This document shows positions 45,780-56,889 of a DNA stretch of 64,000 nt, piece by piece. The stretch comes from Micromonospora sp. FIMYZ51 (GTDB lineage: Bacteria; Actinomycetota; Actinomycetes; Mycobacteriales; Micromonosporaceae). The translations under genes were made by a program, and so were the position numbers. Under the pieces are notes generated by a model. The model ran no database searches. It was not told the origin of the DNA and was given only the letters and a program-made list of their open reading frames with translations. The DNA is taken from assembly GCF_038246755.1 (NCBI RefSeq), contig NZ_CP134706.1, positions 5,208,001 to 5,272,000 of the forward strand, in the 5' to 3' direction. Each line of letters opens with the position of its first letter. The first letter of the stretch is position 1.

Positions 45780-46885
45780 TTGGCCACCGCCTCGTAGACG
45801 AAGTTGAGCAGCGCCTCGTCGCCGTCGCGCCGGCCGTAGGCCGCCGCCGCGGTGCCCATCGCGTGCAGTCGCTGCGGGTCGCGGATCAGCGGGATCACCG
45901 TACGCTCCAGCCAGTCCGGGGTCAGCTCGGCGTCGTCGACAAGCAACCCGCCGCCGGCCTCGACCACCGGCAACGCGTTGCGCTTCTGCTCCTGGTTGCT
46001 GTGCGGGTACGGCACGTAGATCGTCGGCAGGCCGATGGCGGCCACCTCGGCGCAGGTCATCGCCCCGCCCCGGCCGAGCATCAGGTCCGCGGCGGCGTAC
46101 CCGGCGTCCATGTCGGACAGGTACGGCAGGGTGATGTACGGCACCGGCAGGTCGGTGGGGACCGGCACCGGCTCGTTGCGGGCCCCGATCACGTGCAGCA
46201 CCTGGATGCCGTTGCGCGCCAACTCCTTGGCCGCACCGGCGACGGCGAGGTTGATCGACCGGGCACCCTGCGAGCCACCGGCGACGAAGAGCACCGGCAG
46301 GTCGGGACGGAGCCCGAAGTGGGCGCGGGCCGCGCCGCGCATGGCGGCCCGGTCCAGCCCGGCGATGGCGCGTCGCAGCGGCACACCGACCACCCGCGCG
46401 TCGCGCAGCGACTCGGCCTGGGACGGCTGGTGCGGGAAGCCGACCGCCACGTGCTTGGTGAACCGCATGCCCAACCGGTTGGCCACCCCCGGCGGCACGT
46501 TCACCTCGTGGATCACGATCGGCAGTTCGCGTCGCCAGGCGGCCAGGTACGCCGGCACCGAGACGTACCCGCCGAAGCCGACCACCACGTCGGCGCGTAC
46601 CTCCTCAATGATCTTGCCGGCGGCGCGGGCCGCGGTCCACATCCGACCCGGGGTGCGGACCAGGTTCATGTTCAGCGAACGGGGCAGCTGGTAGGCGGGG
46701 ATGTTGCGCAGGTCGTAGCCGGCCGGCGGGATCAGCTCGTTCTCCAGGCCCTTCGGTGTGCCGAGACAGGTGATCCGGACGCCGGGGTCGTGTCGGCGCA
46801 GGCAGTCGGCGAAGGCGAGCAACGGGTAGATGTGCCCCCCGGTGCCGCCTCCCGCGAGCACCACCGAACGCAGCGGACCCATCAC
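45776..46885 (-). CDS. murG: Undecaprenyl-PP-MurNAc-pentapeptide GlcNAc transferase
   Basis: A protein of 369 residues. The N-terminal glycine-rich motif LAGGGTGGHIYPLLAFA, GFGGYVSVPAYLAAW and the UDP-GlcNAc-binding GGSQGARSIN and LMLGRGGAMTCAEVAAIGLP are complete. It makes lipid II from lipid I at the inner membrane face. ATG 46885 overlaps the ftsW stop (ATGA). Confidence 0.97.
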   Translation of the reverse strand: MMGPLRSVVLAGGGTGGHIYPLLAFADCLRRHDPGVRITCLGTPKGLENELIPPAGYDLRNIPAYQLPRSLNMNLVRTPGRMWTAARAAGKIIEEVRADVVVGFGGYVSVPAYLAAWRRELPIVIHEVNVPPGVANRLGMRFTKHVAVGFPHQPSQAESLRDARVVGVPLRRAIAGLDRAAMRGAARAHFGLRPDLPVLFVAGGSQGARSINLAVAGAAKELARNGIQVLHVIGARNEPVPVPTDLPVPYITLPYLSDMDAGYAAADLMLGRGGAMTCAEVAAIGLPTIYVPYPHSNQEQKRNALPVVEAGGGLLVDDAELTPDWLERTVIPLIRDPQRLHAMGTAAAAYGRRDGDEALLNFVYEAVAK

Positions 46886-48336
46886 CGTCTCCTCTCGTCC
46901 GCCGACCCGCCCCGGCCCCGGTTATCCCGGGCGCCACGCGGTACGGCCTGGTCGTCCCTGCGCCGCTTGCGTGCCTGGGGCACGGTTCCCCGGGCAGCCG
47001 ACGGCGGCACCGCACGGCGGCGCCGGCCGGGAAGCGGCGGCAACGGTGCCCACACTAGTCGGACCCACCGGGCCGGCGGACGGGCATGCAGCGCTCGGGC
47101 CGCATCGGGTTCCGCACGGGCGAACGAGGCAAGCATTCCGACCGCCGCCAGGGTGACGACCAGGGCGCTCCCGCCCACCGAGATGAACGGCAGCGGTACG
47201 CCGGTAAGCGGCAGCAGCCCGATCACGCCACCGATGTTGATGAACGCCTGCCCGACGAGCCACGCGGTGGCACCGGCGGCAGCGAGCCGGCGAAAAGGGT
47301 CGTCGATCCGCCGGGCGATCCGCAGCCCGGTGTAGGCAAGCACCGCGAAGAGCGTGACCACCACCCCGCAGCCCACCACACCCAACTCCTCGGCGATCAC
47401 CGCGAAGATGAAGTCGTTGTCCGCCTCGGGCAGCCAGGCCCACTTGGTCCGCCCCTGGCCCAGGCCGGTGCCGAACCACCCGCCGTTGGCGATGGCGTAC
47501 CGGGCCTGCACCATCTGGTAGCAGAGCGTCTCCTTGCACGCCTCCAGCGGCGGCGGATTGACGAAGACGGTCAGCCGGGCCAGCCGGTAGTTCTCCTCGC
47601 CCCGGACACCGGAGCCGGCGCCGAGCGAGGCCACCGCCACCAGCAGACCGATGCCGACCAGCCCGATCGCGGTGAGCGCGGCGAAGACCCGCAGCCGCAC
47701 CCCCGCCGCCCAGAGCAGGCCGACCACCAGGGCCACCAGGCACAGCATGCTGCCCAGGTCGTTGTAGCCGACAAGCACGAACAGCAAACCCACCACCGGG
47801 AACAGCGGGGTGGCCAACTCCCGCCACCAGCCCAGCGCCGCGCCCTTGCGGGCCAGCACGTACGCCCCCCAGAGCACCAGCGCGAACTTCGCCACCTCCG
47901 AGGGTTGCAGCCCGACACCACCGACGTACAGCCCGAGCAGTTCGGCCTCCAGCGGCCCGATCCTCGCCGGAGCGCCGGTCGGTCGGCCGTAGGCCACCAG
48001 CAGGTTCAACAGCAGCAGCAACCCGACCGCGACGGCCAGCGCGGGCCGGCCCAGCGCCCGGTACGTGCGGGCCGGCAGCCGCTGACAGGCCCAGAACGCC
48101 ACGATGCCGATGAAGGCGAAGATGCCCTGCCTGATCAGGGACGCCGAGGCGTTGCCGCCCTCGGCGTAGTCGCGCACGCTGGTGGCCGAGAAGACCATGG
48201 TCAGGCCGATCAGCAGCAGCAGCCCGCTGCTGGCCAGCAGCAGATGGTAGGAGGCCAGCGGCCGGGCCAACAGGCCACGCAGGGCGGCCAGCCCGCCCAC
48301 CGCGTCCAGCCCGCGCCACGGGCCGCCATCGGGCAC
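46882..48336 (-). CDS. ftsW: Lipid II polymerase FtsW (N-terminal arm disrupted by one base)
   Basis: A SEDS-family membrane protein with about ten helices. NNDLGSMLCLVALVVGLL-type (YNDLGSMLCLV), RLTVFVNPPPLEACKETLC, NGGWFGTGLGQGRTKWAWLPEADNDFIFAVIAEELG and INIGGVIGLLPLTGVPLPFISVGGS are characteristic. The C-terminal tail is basic and long. GTG 48336 has no ribosome binding site. Upstream, another frame from GTG 48581 encodes a Gly/Ser-rich arm with good codon bias and joins this frame if one base is added around 48400-48425. The true start is probably 48581. Confidence 0.92.
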   Translation of the reverse strand: MPDGGPWRGLDAVGGLAALRGLLARPLASYHLLLASSGLLLLIGLTMVFSATSVRDYAEGGNASASLIRQGIFAFIGIVAFWACQRLPARTYRALGRPALAVAVGLLLLLNLLVAYGRPTGAPARIGPLEAELLGLYVGGVGLQPSEVAKFALVLWGAYVLARKGAALGWWRELATPLFPVVGLLFVLVGYNDLGSMLCLVALVVGLLWAAGVRLRVFAALTAIGLVGIGLLVAVASLGAGSGVRGEENYRLARLTVFVNPPPLEACKETLCYQMVQARYAIANGGWFGTGLGQGRTKWAWLPEADNDFIFAVIAEELGVVGCGVVVTLFAVLAYTGLRIARRIDDPFRRLAAAGATAWLVGQAFINIGGVIGLLPLTGVPLPFISVGGSALVVTLAAVGMLASFARAEPDAARALHARPPARWVRLVWAPLPPLPGRRRRAVPPSAARGTVPQARKRRRDDQAVPRGARDNRGRGGSADERRR

Positions 48337-48631
48337 CGCGCCGCCCGGGCCCGGCTCCGCCGACCGGCTGCCGCCCGCACCGGATCCGGTCGAGCGCGGG
48401 CTGCCGCCCCGGCCGGCGCCGCCTCCTCGGTCCGCACCGCGCCGCCCGGCCCGGTCGGTTTCCCCGACTCGCCGCCGCCCGAGCCGGCAGCCGACACCGA
48501 CTTTCCGCCGCTGCCCGCCGCGCCGGGCCCCGCTCGTCCCTCCCCCACACCGCCATCATCGCCGCTACCGCTACCCGACACCCCCGGTACGCCCTTCTCG
48601 GCGTGTCGAAACTCCCTCACCCGGGCGAGGG
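48337..48631. other. Space between mraY and ftsW, where murD is expected
   Basis: About 295 bases. They hold the proposed Gly/Ser-rich 5' part of ftsW (48337-48581, one base off the main frame) and a short remainder up to the mraY stop. There is no trace of a Mur ligase, so murD has been lost or moved, not degraded in place. Confidence 0.6.
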
Positions 48632-49765
48632 TCAGCCCATGTTGGCGAGGAAGTCGCTGTAGAAGAGGCCGAGGGCGATCGCCACGCCGATGCCGGCGAT
48701 GATCCAGAAGCGGACCACGATGTTCACCTCGCTCCAGCCGGCAAGCTCGAAGTGGTGCTGGAGCGGCGACATCCGGAACACCCGCTTGCCGGTGGTCTTG
48801 AAGGAGATGATCTGGATGACCACCGACATCGTGATGATCACGAAGAGGCCACCGATGATCGGCAGCAGCAGGATCGTACGGGTCGACATCGCCATGCCGG
48901 CGATCAGCCCGCCGAGGCCGAGCGCGCCGGTGTCGCCCATGAAGATCCGGGCCGGTGAGGTGTTCCACCACAGGAAGCCCACACAGGCCCCGGCCGCGGC
49001 CCCGGCGATCAGCGCGATCTCCAGCGGGTCCCGGACGGCGTAGCAGTAGTTGTTCGGGTTGGCGGTGTACGACGGGTCGGCGCACCAGTGCCGGTACTGC
49101 CAGAACGCGATCACCGCGTACGCCCCGAGCACCATCACCGACGCTCCGGTGGCCAGACCGTCGAGCCCGTCGGTGAGGTTCACCCCGTTCGTCGCCGCCA
49201 TCACCACGAAGATGAAGATGATCACCGCACCGATCTTGGTGACGTCCAGCGCCGGAATGTCCCGGATGAAGCTCAACGTCGTGCTGCCGACCGTCTCGGT
49301 GTTCGTCACCTCGCCGCTGGCGTCGGTCATGGTGGACGGGAACCAGAGCGCGACCACGCCGAACACCGCACCGACCAGGATCTGGCCGAGCAGCTTGCCG
49401 CGCGCACTCAGGCCGCCGCTGTGCCGCTTGCGTACCTTCAGGAAGTCGTCGATGAAGCCGACCGCGCCGCAGAAGACCATCAGCCCGAGCAGCACCAGCG
49501 CGGTGATTGTCGGCTCGACCTGGGCGATCTGCGCGTCCGGCAGCGTGGTCAGCGCCAGGTGACCGGCGACGTACGCGATCACGGTGGCGAGGATGAACAC
49601 CACGCCGCCCATGGTCGGGGTGCCCTTCTTGCCCTGGTGCATCTGCGGGCCCTCGGCCCGGATCGGCTGGCCCGCCTTCAGCCGGGTGAAGACCCGGATC
49701 GCGATCGGGGTGCAGAACAGCGAGACGAGGAAGGCCACCCCGATGGCCACGATGACGGCCCTCAT
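48632..49765 (-). CDS. mraY: Phospho-MurNAc-pentapeptide transferase
   Basis: A protein of 377 residues with ten membrane helices. The substrate motif [12 protein letters not shown], the catalytic [11 protein letters not shown] and [10 protein letters not shown] are all present, plus [17 protein letters not shown]. It makes lipid I. GTG/ATG 49765 overlaps the murF stop. In most actinobacteria murD follows it, but here the next gene is ftsW. Confidence 0.97.
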   Translation of the reverse strand: MRAVIVAIGVAFLVSLFCTPIAIRVFTRLKAGQPIRAEGPQMHQGKKGTPTMGGVVFILATVIAYVAGHLALTTLPDAQIAQVEPTITALVLLGLMVFCGAVGFIDDFLKVRKRHSGGLSARGKLLGQILVGAVFGVVALWFPSTMTDASGEVTNTETVGSTTLSFIRDIPALDVTKIGAVIIFIFVVMAATNGVNLTDGLDGLATGASVMVLGAYAVIAFWQYRHWCADPSYTANPNNYCYAVRDPLEIALIAGAAAGACVGFLWWNTSPARIFMGDTGALGLGGLIAGMAMSTRTILLLPIIGGLFVIITMSVVIQIISFKTTGKRVFRMSPLQHHFELAGWSEVNIVVRFWIIAGIGVAIALGLFYSDFLANMG

Positions 49766-51186
49766 GCCGCGCCACCTCCGGCCGACGGCTCAGCCGGGCC
49801 ATCGGCGACCGCGTCGGCACGCAGCGCGTCGGCCACCTCCCAGGTCCGGTACCGGGAGCCCTTCACCAGGACGACATCGCCCGGCCGTAGCTCGCTGCGC
49901 AGCACCTCGACGGCCGCCGCCTGATCGGTGAGCAGCACCGATTCTCCTCCCCAGTTCCCTACCGATGTCGCCCCGTGGTGAATCGACGCCGCCGCCTCGC
50001 CGACCACGAGCAGCCGGCCGACGCCCAGCTCGGCCGCCAGCCGGCCCACCTCGGCGTGCCCCTGCGCCTCGAACTCGCCCAGCTCGGCCATGTAGCCGAG
50101 CACCGCGACGGTACGCCGTCCAGCGCCGACGCCGGCCAGCGCCCGCAGCGCCACCGCCATCGATGCCGGGTTGGCGTTGTACGAGTCGTCGATCACGGTC
50201 ACCCCGTCGGCGCGCTCGAAGACGTCCATCCGACGGGTGGAGACCAGCCCGAGCGCGCCAAGCGCGATGGCCAGCTCGGTCAGGGGCATGCCCAGCTCCC
50301 GGGCCACCGCCGCGGCGGCGAGGGTGTTCCAGACCTGGTGCCGTCCGGTCAGCCCGAGGCGCACCGGCGCCCGCCCCTCCGGCGTCACCAGGGTGTACGC
50401 GGGCCGCCCCCGCTCGTCCAACGTCACGTCCTCGGCCCGTACGTCGGCATGCGCCGCCTCGCCGTAGCGGACCACCCGGGCGCTCGTGCGGGCGGCCATG
50501 GCGTCCACCCGGGGGTCGTCGGCGTTGAGCACCGCCAGACCGTCCGCCGGCAACGCCTCCACCAGCTCGCCCTTGGCCAGCGCGATGTTCTCCTGCGAGC
50601 CGAACTCGCCGATGTGCGACACCCCGACGTTGAGCACCACGGAGATGCGCGGCGGGGCCACCTCGCACAGGTACCGCACGTGCCCGATGCCCCGGGCACC
50701 CTTCTCCAGCACCAGATAGCGGGTCGTCGGCCCGGCCTGCAACGCGGTGTACGGGTGGCCCAGCTCGTTGTTGAACGACCCGGGCGGCGCCACCGTCTCG
50801 CCGAGCCGCGCGGCGAGCTGGGCGATCAGGTCCTTGGTGGTGGTCTTGCCGGAGGAACCGGTCAGCCCGATCACGGTCAGCTCGGGCAGCCGGTCCACCA
50901 CGGCGCGGGCCAGCCGGGCCATCGCGGTCAGCGCGTCGGCGACCAGGACCATCGGCACCCCGGGCACCTCGCGGGTGCCGAGCACCGCCACCGCCCCGGC
51001 CTCGACCGCCCCGGCGGCGAAGTCGTGCCCGTCCGCCTTCTCCCCGTCGAAGGCGACGAAGAGCCCGCCGGGAGTGACCTTGCGGGAGTCGAACTCGACG
51101 CTGCCGGTGACGCGCACCTCGGCATCGGCGGCCACCAGCCGACCGTCCACGGCCGCCGCGATCTCGGCCAGGCTCAGCGGGATCAT
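49762..51186 (-). CDS. murF: UDP-N-acetylmuramoyl-tripeptide-D-alanyl-D-alanine ligase
   Basis: A protein of 474 residues. [24 protein letters not shown]-binding [17 protein letters not shown], and [20 protein letters not shown] show the three Mur ligase domains. It adds D-Ala-D-Ala to the tripeptide. ATG 51186 overlaps the murE stop (ATGA). Confidence 0.97.
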   Translation of the reverse strand: MIPLSLAEIAAAVDGRLVAADAEVRVTGSVEFDSRKVTPGGLFVAFDGEKADGHDFAAGAVEAGAVAVLGTREVPGVPMVLVADALTAMARLARAVVDRLPELTVIGLTGSSGKTTTKDLIAQLAARLGETVAPPGSFNNELGHPYTALQAGPTTRYLVLEKGARGIGHVRYLCEVAPPRISVVLNVGVSHIGEFGSQENIALAKGELVEALPADGLAVLNADDPRVDAMAARTSARVVRYGEAAHADVRAEDVTLDERGRPAYTLVTPEGRAPVRLGLTGRHQVWNTLAAAAVARELGMPLTELAIALGALGLVSTRRMDVFERADGVTVIDDSYNANPASMAVALRALAGVGAGRRTVAVLGYMAELGEFEAQGHAEVGRLAAELGVGRLLVVGEAAASIHHGATSVGNWGGESVLLTDQAAAVEVLRSELRPGDVVLVKGSRYRTWEVADALRADAVADGPAEPSAGGGAA

Positions 51187-52829
51187 CGCCGACCCGCCAG
51201 ACCGCCGTCGGCCTCGCCGCCCGGGCTGCCCTCGGCCGCCTCGCGCTTAATGAACTCGGCCGCCTCGTGCGGGCTCAACCCGGTCGCCTCGCGCGGGTCG
51301 TCGTCGGGTTCGTCGCGCTGGCTGAGGTGTCCGAAGCGGACCCGCAGCGCGTGCGCGAGTTCGGTCACGTCGTCGAAGGGATGCACCTCGCCACCGATCT
51401 CCTGGCCGCGCTCGTGCCCCTTGCCGAGCAGCGCCACCACGTCGCCCGGCGCGGCCAGCCGGACCGCCTCGTCGATCGCCGCCCGGCGCCCGGCCACCTC
51501 GACGATCCGGGCCGGCGCACCGGCTCCGTGCGCCCCGGCGAGCACCTCGGCGCGGATCGCCGCAGGCTCCTCGGTGCGCGGGTTGTCGTCGGTCACCACC
51601 ACCACGTCGGCTCCCTTCGCGGCTGCGGCACCCATCAACGGCCGCTTGCCCCGGTCGCGGTCGCCGCCCGCGCCGATCACACAGATCAGCCGGCCGGCGC
51701 TGAGTTCCCGCAGCGCGGCCAGCACGGCCACGACAGCGTCGGTCTTGTGCGCGTAGTCGACCACCCCGCGCACCCCGCCGGCCACGCCCACCGACTCCAG
51801 CCGGCCGGGCACCCCGCCGCAGGTGGCCACCCCGTCGGCCGCGACCGCCGGATCGATCCCGACGGCGACCAGGAGGGCGATGGCGAGCAGCGCGTTCGAC
51901 ACGTTGTGCCGGCCGGGCAGCGCTACCGCAGCGGGCAGCGTCAGCCCGTCCGGACCGTGTGCGGTGAACCGCTGGGCGTACCCCTCGCCGCTGACCTCCC
52001 CGGCCCACCAGGTGGCCGCCGGGTCGCCGGCCGCCGAGAAGCTGATCGTCTCCGGCTTGAACAGCGCCTTGAGCGCCGGGTCGTCCTGGTTGAGCACCTC
52101 GACGGCGCACCGGCCGTCGAACAACCGGGCCTTGGCGGCGAAGTAGTCCGCGGCGTCGGCGTGGAAGTCGAGGTGGTCGGAGCCGAAGTTGGTCCAGCCG
52201 CCCACGTCGAACCGCACCCCACCGACCCGGCCCATCGCCAGCGCGTGGCTGGAGACCTCCATGACCACGGCGGTGACTCCGCGCTCGCGGGCGGCGGCCA
52301 GCATCGCGTGCAGGTCGGTGGCCTCGGGCGTGGTCCGGACGCTTTGCACCACCAGGTCACCGAGGCGGGTCTCCACGGTGCCGATCAGGCCGGTGACGTG
52401 CCCGGCGGCCCGCAGCCCCGACTCGACCAGGTACGCGGTGGAGGTCTTGCCGGCGGTGCCGGTCACCCCGATCACGACCAGTTCCGCGGTCGGGTCGCCG
52501 TAGACGGCCGAGGCGAGCGGGCCGAGCGCCGCGCGCGGATCGGCCACCACCAGGACGGGCAGCCCCGTTCCGGCGGCCAGTTCCGCGCCGGCCGGATCGG
52601 TGAGCAGGGCGACCGCACCGGCCGCCGCCGCGTCGGCGGCGAATTCCGCGCCGTGCCGACGGGCACCGGGCAGACCGGCGTACAGATCGCCGGGCCGGAC
52701 CTCGCCGCTGGCGTGGGTCACCCCGGTCACCACCGGGTCATCGCTGGTAGGAGGCGCCACGGCGAGCCGGGCGGCCAGGTCACCGAGCCGGATTCCGGTC
52801 ACGGTACGGGGACGAGGATTGCCGCGCAC
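51183..52829 (-). CDS. murE: UDP-N-acetylmuramoyl-tripeptide synthetase (meso-DAP-adding type)
   Basis: A protein of 548 residues from GTG 52829 (VRGNPRPRTVTGIRLGD). ATP-binding GVTGTAGKTSTAYLVE, MEVSSHALAMGRV, and DDNPRTEEPAAIR, whose Asn-Pro-Arg motif selects meso-diaminopimelate. TAGGGT lies 8 nt before the GTG, so it may have its own leaderless promoter as well as being read through from ftsI. Confidence 0.95.
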   Translation of the reverse strand: MRGNPRPRTVTGIRLGDLAARLAVAPPTSDDPVVTGVTHASGEVRPGDLYAGLPGARRHGAEFAADAAAAGAVALLTDPAGAELAAGTGLPVLVVADPRAALGPLASAVYGDPTAELVVIGVTGTAGKTSTAYLVESGLRAAGHVTGLIGTVETRLGDLVVQSVRTTPEATDLHAMLAAARERGVTAVVMEVSSHALAMGRVGGVRFDVGGWTNFGSDHLDFHADAADYFAAKARLFDGRCAVEVLNQDDPALKALFKPETISFSAAGDPAATWWAGEVSGEGYAQRFTAHGPDGLTLPAAVALPGRHNVSNALLAIALLVAVGIDPAVAADGVATCGGVPGRLESVGVAGGVRGVVDYAHKTDAVVAVLAALRELSAGRLICVIGAGGDRDRGKRPLMGAAAAKGADVVVVTDDNPRTEEPAAIRAEVLAGAHGAGAPARIVEVAGRRAAIDEAVRLAAPGDVVALLGKGHERGQEIGGEVHPFDDVTELAHALRVRFGHLSQRDEPDDDPREATGLSPHEAAEFIKREAAEGSPGGEADGGLAGRR

Positions 52830-52939
52830 GGCGTCAGACCCTACCCGGTCGCTCGCGGCCGGCCACACGGCGCGCCTGAATCTCCGTCTCCGGGATTCCG
52901 GGCGCAGGCCGCAGGCATCTTCGCGAAGGGTACGACCAG

Positions 52940-55182
52940 CTAGGGGAAGACGGTGAACTTCGGTGCCGGTTCCGTCGACGGCGGCACCTTGAAGTGGCGC
53001 AGGGTGAAGGTCATCATGTCCCGGAAGGCCGGTGCCGCCACCTCGCCGCCGCCACCGCCGGGGCTGTGTACGAAGACCGCGATCACGTACCGCGGATTCT
53101 CCGCCGGTGCCATGCCGATGAACGAGGCGACATTGCCGGGCTGCTTCTTGCCGTCCACCAACCGCCAGCCGGTGCCGGTCTTCCCGGCTACCCGGTAGCC
53201 GGCAACGGCGGCGGCCAGCCCGGTGGCGCGATCCACGGTGGTGACCGCCTCCATCAGCGTCCGCAGCGACCTGGCGTTCTCCGGGCTGAGCACCGGACGG
53301 GTCGCCGGCGGCTCCGCTGCGGTCCGCTTGCCCTTCGGGTCGATCGTCTCCTTGACCAGATGCGGCTGGATGTACGTGCCATCGTTGGCGATGGCAGCGT
53401 ACGCGGCGGCCATCTGCAACGGGGTGGCGTCCACGCTGTGGCCGATCGGCACCGACCCGTACGACGAGTCGCTCCACTCTTCCGGCGGCAGCAGCCGCCC
53501 GCTCGCCTCGCCGGGGATACCGACCCCGGTCGGCTCACCCAGCCCGAACCGCCGCTGGTAGTCGATCAGGCGTTCCTGGCCGAGCTTGTCGGCGATTTCG
53601 ATGGTGCCGACGTTCGAGGAGTACGCCATCATCCCGGCCACGCTCATCCGCCGGCCGTTGGCGAAGTGGGTGTCGGTGAACGGGGTGTCGCCCTTGACCA
53701 CGGAGTTGGCCACCGGGAACGAGGTGTCCTCAGTGATCACCCCCTCCTGGAGGGCGGCGCCGAACGTGATCGCCTTGTGCACCGAGCCCGGGTCGACCAC
53801 GAAGCTGGTGGCCGCGTCCTCCCGGTCGGTGGGCTCGCTGGCCTGCGGCTTCGCCGCGTTGTAGGTGGGGTGGCTGGCCTGCGCCAGCACCTCGCCGGTA
53901 CGCACGTCAAGCACTATCGCCGCAGCGGTGCTGGCCTGCGCCTGCCGGGCCTGCTCGGCGAGGATCCGCTGGGTCATGAACTGTAGGTCACGGTCGATGG
54001 TGAGCACGATTGAGCTGCCCGGCTTGGCCTGGGTGGTGCGGCTGTAACCGCCGGGGATGGGTGCGCCGAGGCCCATCTCGAACGTCCGTTCCCCGTCCTC
54101 ACCGTGCAGCAGGTCGTCGAAGCGTGCCTCCAGCCCTTCCAGGCCGACCATGTCGACGCTTGTGAAGCCGAGCAGGTTGGCCGCCAGGTCGCCGCCGGGC
54201 ACCTCGCGCCGCTCGTCCCGCTGGGTGCGGATGCCGGGCAGATCAAGCGCGGCGATCTCGCGGGCCCGGTCGATGTCCACCCCCCGGGCCAGGTACGCGA
54301 ACTGCGAGTCGACGCCGTTGCGCTTGCGGGGTTGCATCTTCTCGGCCAGCTTGGAGGCCGGGACGCCGAGCAGCGGGGAGAGCCGCAGAGCGGTGGCCTC
54401 GATGTCCTCCACCTGGGTGGGGTCGGCGTAGACGTAGCGCGCCTCCACGCTGTGCGCCAGGGCCGCACCGTCCCGGTCGTAGATCGCGCCACGCGGCGCG
54501 GGCAGCTGCACGGTCCGCAGCCGCTCCGCCACGCCGCCGTCGGCGTACGCCGGGGTGTCGACCGTCTGGAGCACGACAAGTCGGATGCCGATCGCGACGA
54601 ACAGCGCCATCGCCAGCGCGGTGCCCAGCCGCAACCGGCGGCCCGGATCGGCGAGCTTGGGCGGCGCGGGGCGCTTGCGCGACGGGCGGCGCGCGGCCGG
54701 CCGGGGTTCCCGGGCAGCAGCGCCGCGCCGGGGCTCCCGACCACCGGCACCGCGCCGTGGCTCGCGGGCACCGGCGCGCCGCTCGGTGGTCGCCGGCTCG
54801 TCGCGACGCGAGCGATCGGAGACGGTACGGACCACCGTGGTGCGCCCGGCACCGCCGTTGCGACGGGTCGTGCCGGCCTGGCGGTTGCCACCGGCCCGAC
54901 CGCCGTCGAGGACCTGGAGCGCCGGCCGGAACGGATCCTGCGACCGGCTGCTGCGGGGGTGCGTCGCTGTTCGGCCCGGCCGGCGGCGGCCGGGCCGGGT
55001 TCCTCGCGCAGGGTGCGGCCACGCGGGGTGTAGGCGCGGGCGTCGGAGATGCCGCCGAGACCCGGCCGGTCGTCCCGCTCACCGGCGGCACGCGGCGTCC
55101 CACCCCGCTCAGGCGTCCCACGGGACGAACCGCGCCGGGAGCCTGTGGCGTCCCGGCGCGGTTCCTCCGACCTCGGTGACAC
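52940..55182 (-). CDS. ftsI: Division-specific transpeptidase FtsI (PBP3), frame broken near 54950
   Basis: The class B PBP: membrane helix (LGTALAMALFVAIGIRLVVLQ), PBP dimerisation region, then the transpeptidase with SxxK (DPGSVHKAIT), SxN (YSSNVGTIEI) and KTG (VAGKTGTGW). The main frame is open from GTG 54835, but a cytoplasmic arm in another frame starts at GTG 55182 (VSPRSEEPRRDATG), 3 bases after the upstream gene's stop and behind GGAGGGG. The two frames join (QDPFRPALQVLDGGRAG) if one base is added near 54945-54965 (ACCCCC run). I take the full extent. Confidence 0.93.
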
Positions 55183-55185
55183 GGT

Positions 55186-55789
55186 CTACCCCTCCGCGCC
55201 CGACTGGCTCGCCAGGGACGGCTGCCCGCCGGCCGGCTGCGGCACGCCGATCAGCTTGCCGTCCGGCAGCCGGATGTACGCCAGCTCACCGCCGTCGACA
55301 AGCCCCTGCTTGCGGGCCTGGGCGGCCAGGTTGCCCGGCGCCTCCGCGTCGGCGATCTGCTTCTTCAGCTGCTGCTGCTCCAGATCGAGCTTGGTCTGCT
55401 GCTCCTGCAACTCCAACAGCCGGAAGGCGTTCTCGTTGATCTTCGTGTTGACCGCCAGAATGCCAAGCACTCCGCCGACGACAAGCAGCACCACGAGCGC
55501 CGCGAAGGGCGCCCGGGGCACCCGCACCGGCGGCGGCGGAGCGACCCGCAGCCGCGGCGACTCGGCCCGCGACGAATCGGCGGCAGCGGCCCGCTCGACC
55601 GGCCGCAACGCGGCACTGCCCTGGGTCGGAAACTCGCGCGCCCCCGGGCGCGAGTCTCCGCCGGCCGGCTCGTCCGCTCGGCCCGGACGTCCGGTCCGGC
55701 CCCCGGGCCCGCTCCCCCGCGATCCGGCCCCCCGACCGCGGTACGCGCTGCCCGGCGCCGGCGACGTCCCGGCGCTTCTTCTCGTTCAT
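55186..55789 (-). CDS. FtsL-like septum protein (frame broken near 55700)
   Basis: A small bitopic divisome protein. A disordered arm is followed by one membrane helix ([19 protein letters not shown]) and a coiled coil ([28 protein letters not shown]), the FtsL/DivIC layout between rsmH and ftsI. The ATG at 55789 overlaps the rsmH stop (ATGA) and has GGGAGG upstream, but the helix lies in a different frame that joins near 55690-55730, in a run GGGCCCGGGGG. The shift amounts to two bases missing or one extra. In the sequence as given only TTG 55608 opens the helix frame. Confidence 0.85.
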
Positions 55790-56889
55790 GTTCCCTCCCC
55801 CTCTTCGTCCGTGTCCCCCGGCATCCGCCCCGGATCCCTGCTGGATCCGGTGGCCGATCCCCTCCCCGGTTGGTGCATCCCCTTGACCCGGCGGCGATAC
55901 CGTTCGCGGTCGGTACGCCCCTGCCGCTGAGCCTGGGGGTCGATCCGCTCCGCGGCCCGCAGCCGCACCGAAGCGGCCCGCGGGTTCGCGGCGACCTCCT
56001 CCTCCCCAGGCAGCTCCGCGCCCCGGCTGAGCAGCCGGAACGTCGGCTCTGACCCGGGCAGTTCGACCGGGAGGTCGACCGGACCGGTGCTCCGGACCCG
56101 GTCGGCGAGCGCCTGTTTGGTGAGCCGATCCTCCAGCGAGTGGTAGGAGAGCACCACCAGGCGACCGCCGACGGAAAGCCGGTCCAGAGCGGCCGGCAAC
56201 GCCGTTTCCAGCGCTGCCAGTTCCCTGTTTACCTCGATCCGTAAAGCCTGAAACGTTCTCTTTGCCGGGTGTCCGCCGGTTCGTCGGGCTGGGGCCGGAA
56301 TCGCGTCCCGGACCAACTCGGCCAACCGCGCCGACGAGGTGATCCGGGCACGTTCCCGATCCCGGATGATCGCCGAGGCGATCCGCCCGGCGAACTTCTC
56401 CTCCCCGTACACCCGCAGCACCCGGGCCAGGTCCGGGTGGGCGTACGTGTTGACCACCTCCTCGGCGGTCACCCCCCGGGTCTGGTCCATCCGCATGTCC
56501 AACGGCGCGTCCTGCGCGTACGCGAACCCGCGGTCGGGCGCGTCGAGCTGCAACGAGGAGACCCCCAGGTCGAACAGGACACCGTCCACCGTGGGATAAC
56601 CCAGCCGATCGAGCACCTCGGGCAACTCGTCGTAGACGGCGTGCTCCAGGTGGATCCGGTCGGCGAACCGGGCCAGCCGCACCCGCGCGTGGGCGAGTGC
56701 CTCGGTGTCCCGGTCCAGTCCGACCAGGATCGTCTCCGGGTGGGCCTGCAACACCGCCTCGGCGTGGCCGGCCAACCCCAGGGTCGCGTCGACGTGGACG
56801 GTGCGCCCGCCCCGGCTCAGCGCGGGGGCCAACAGCTCGAGACACCGCTCAAGCAGCACCGGCACATGCGTGCCGCGTAGCTCCCCCAT
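55786..56889 (-). CDS. rsmH: 16S rRNA (cytosine1402-N4)-methyltransferase
   Basis: A protein of 367 residues. [18 protein letters not shown]-binding [28 protein letters not shown], and [16 protein letters not shown] with [11 protein letters not shown] are all typical. ATG 56889 has GGGGG 5 nt upstream. In the dcw cluster it lies between mraZ and the ftsL-like gene. Confidence 0.96.
   Translation of the reverse strand: MGELRGTHVPVLLERCLELLAPALSRGGRTVHVDATLGLAGHAEAVLQAHPETILVGLDRDTEALAHARVRLARFADRIHLEHAVYDELPEVLDRLGYPTVDGVLFDLGVSSLQLDAPDRGFAYAQDAPLDMRMDQTRGVTAEEVVNTYAHPDLARVLRVYGEEKFAGRIASAIIRDRERARITSSARLAELVRDAIPAPARRTGGHPAKRTFQALRIEVNRELAALETALPAALDRLSVGGRLVVLSYHSLEDRLTKQALADRVRSTGPVDLPVELPGSEPTFRLLSRGAELPGEEEVAANPRAASVRLRAAERIDPQAQRQGRTDRERYRRRVKGMHQPGRGSATGSSRDPGRMPGDTDEEGEGT

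Noticed and set aside
51183..53477. Apparent 764-residue MurE with an extra N-terminal domain
   Set aside because: The extra part is an out-of-frame shadow of ftsI; the real start is GTG 52829.
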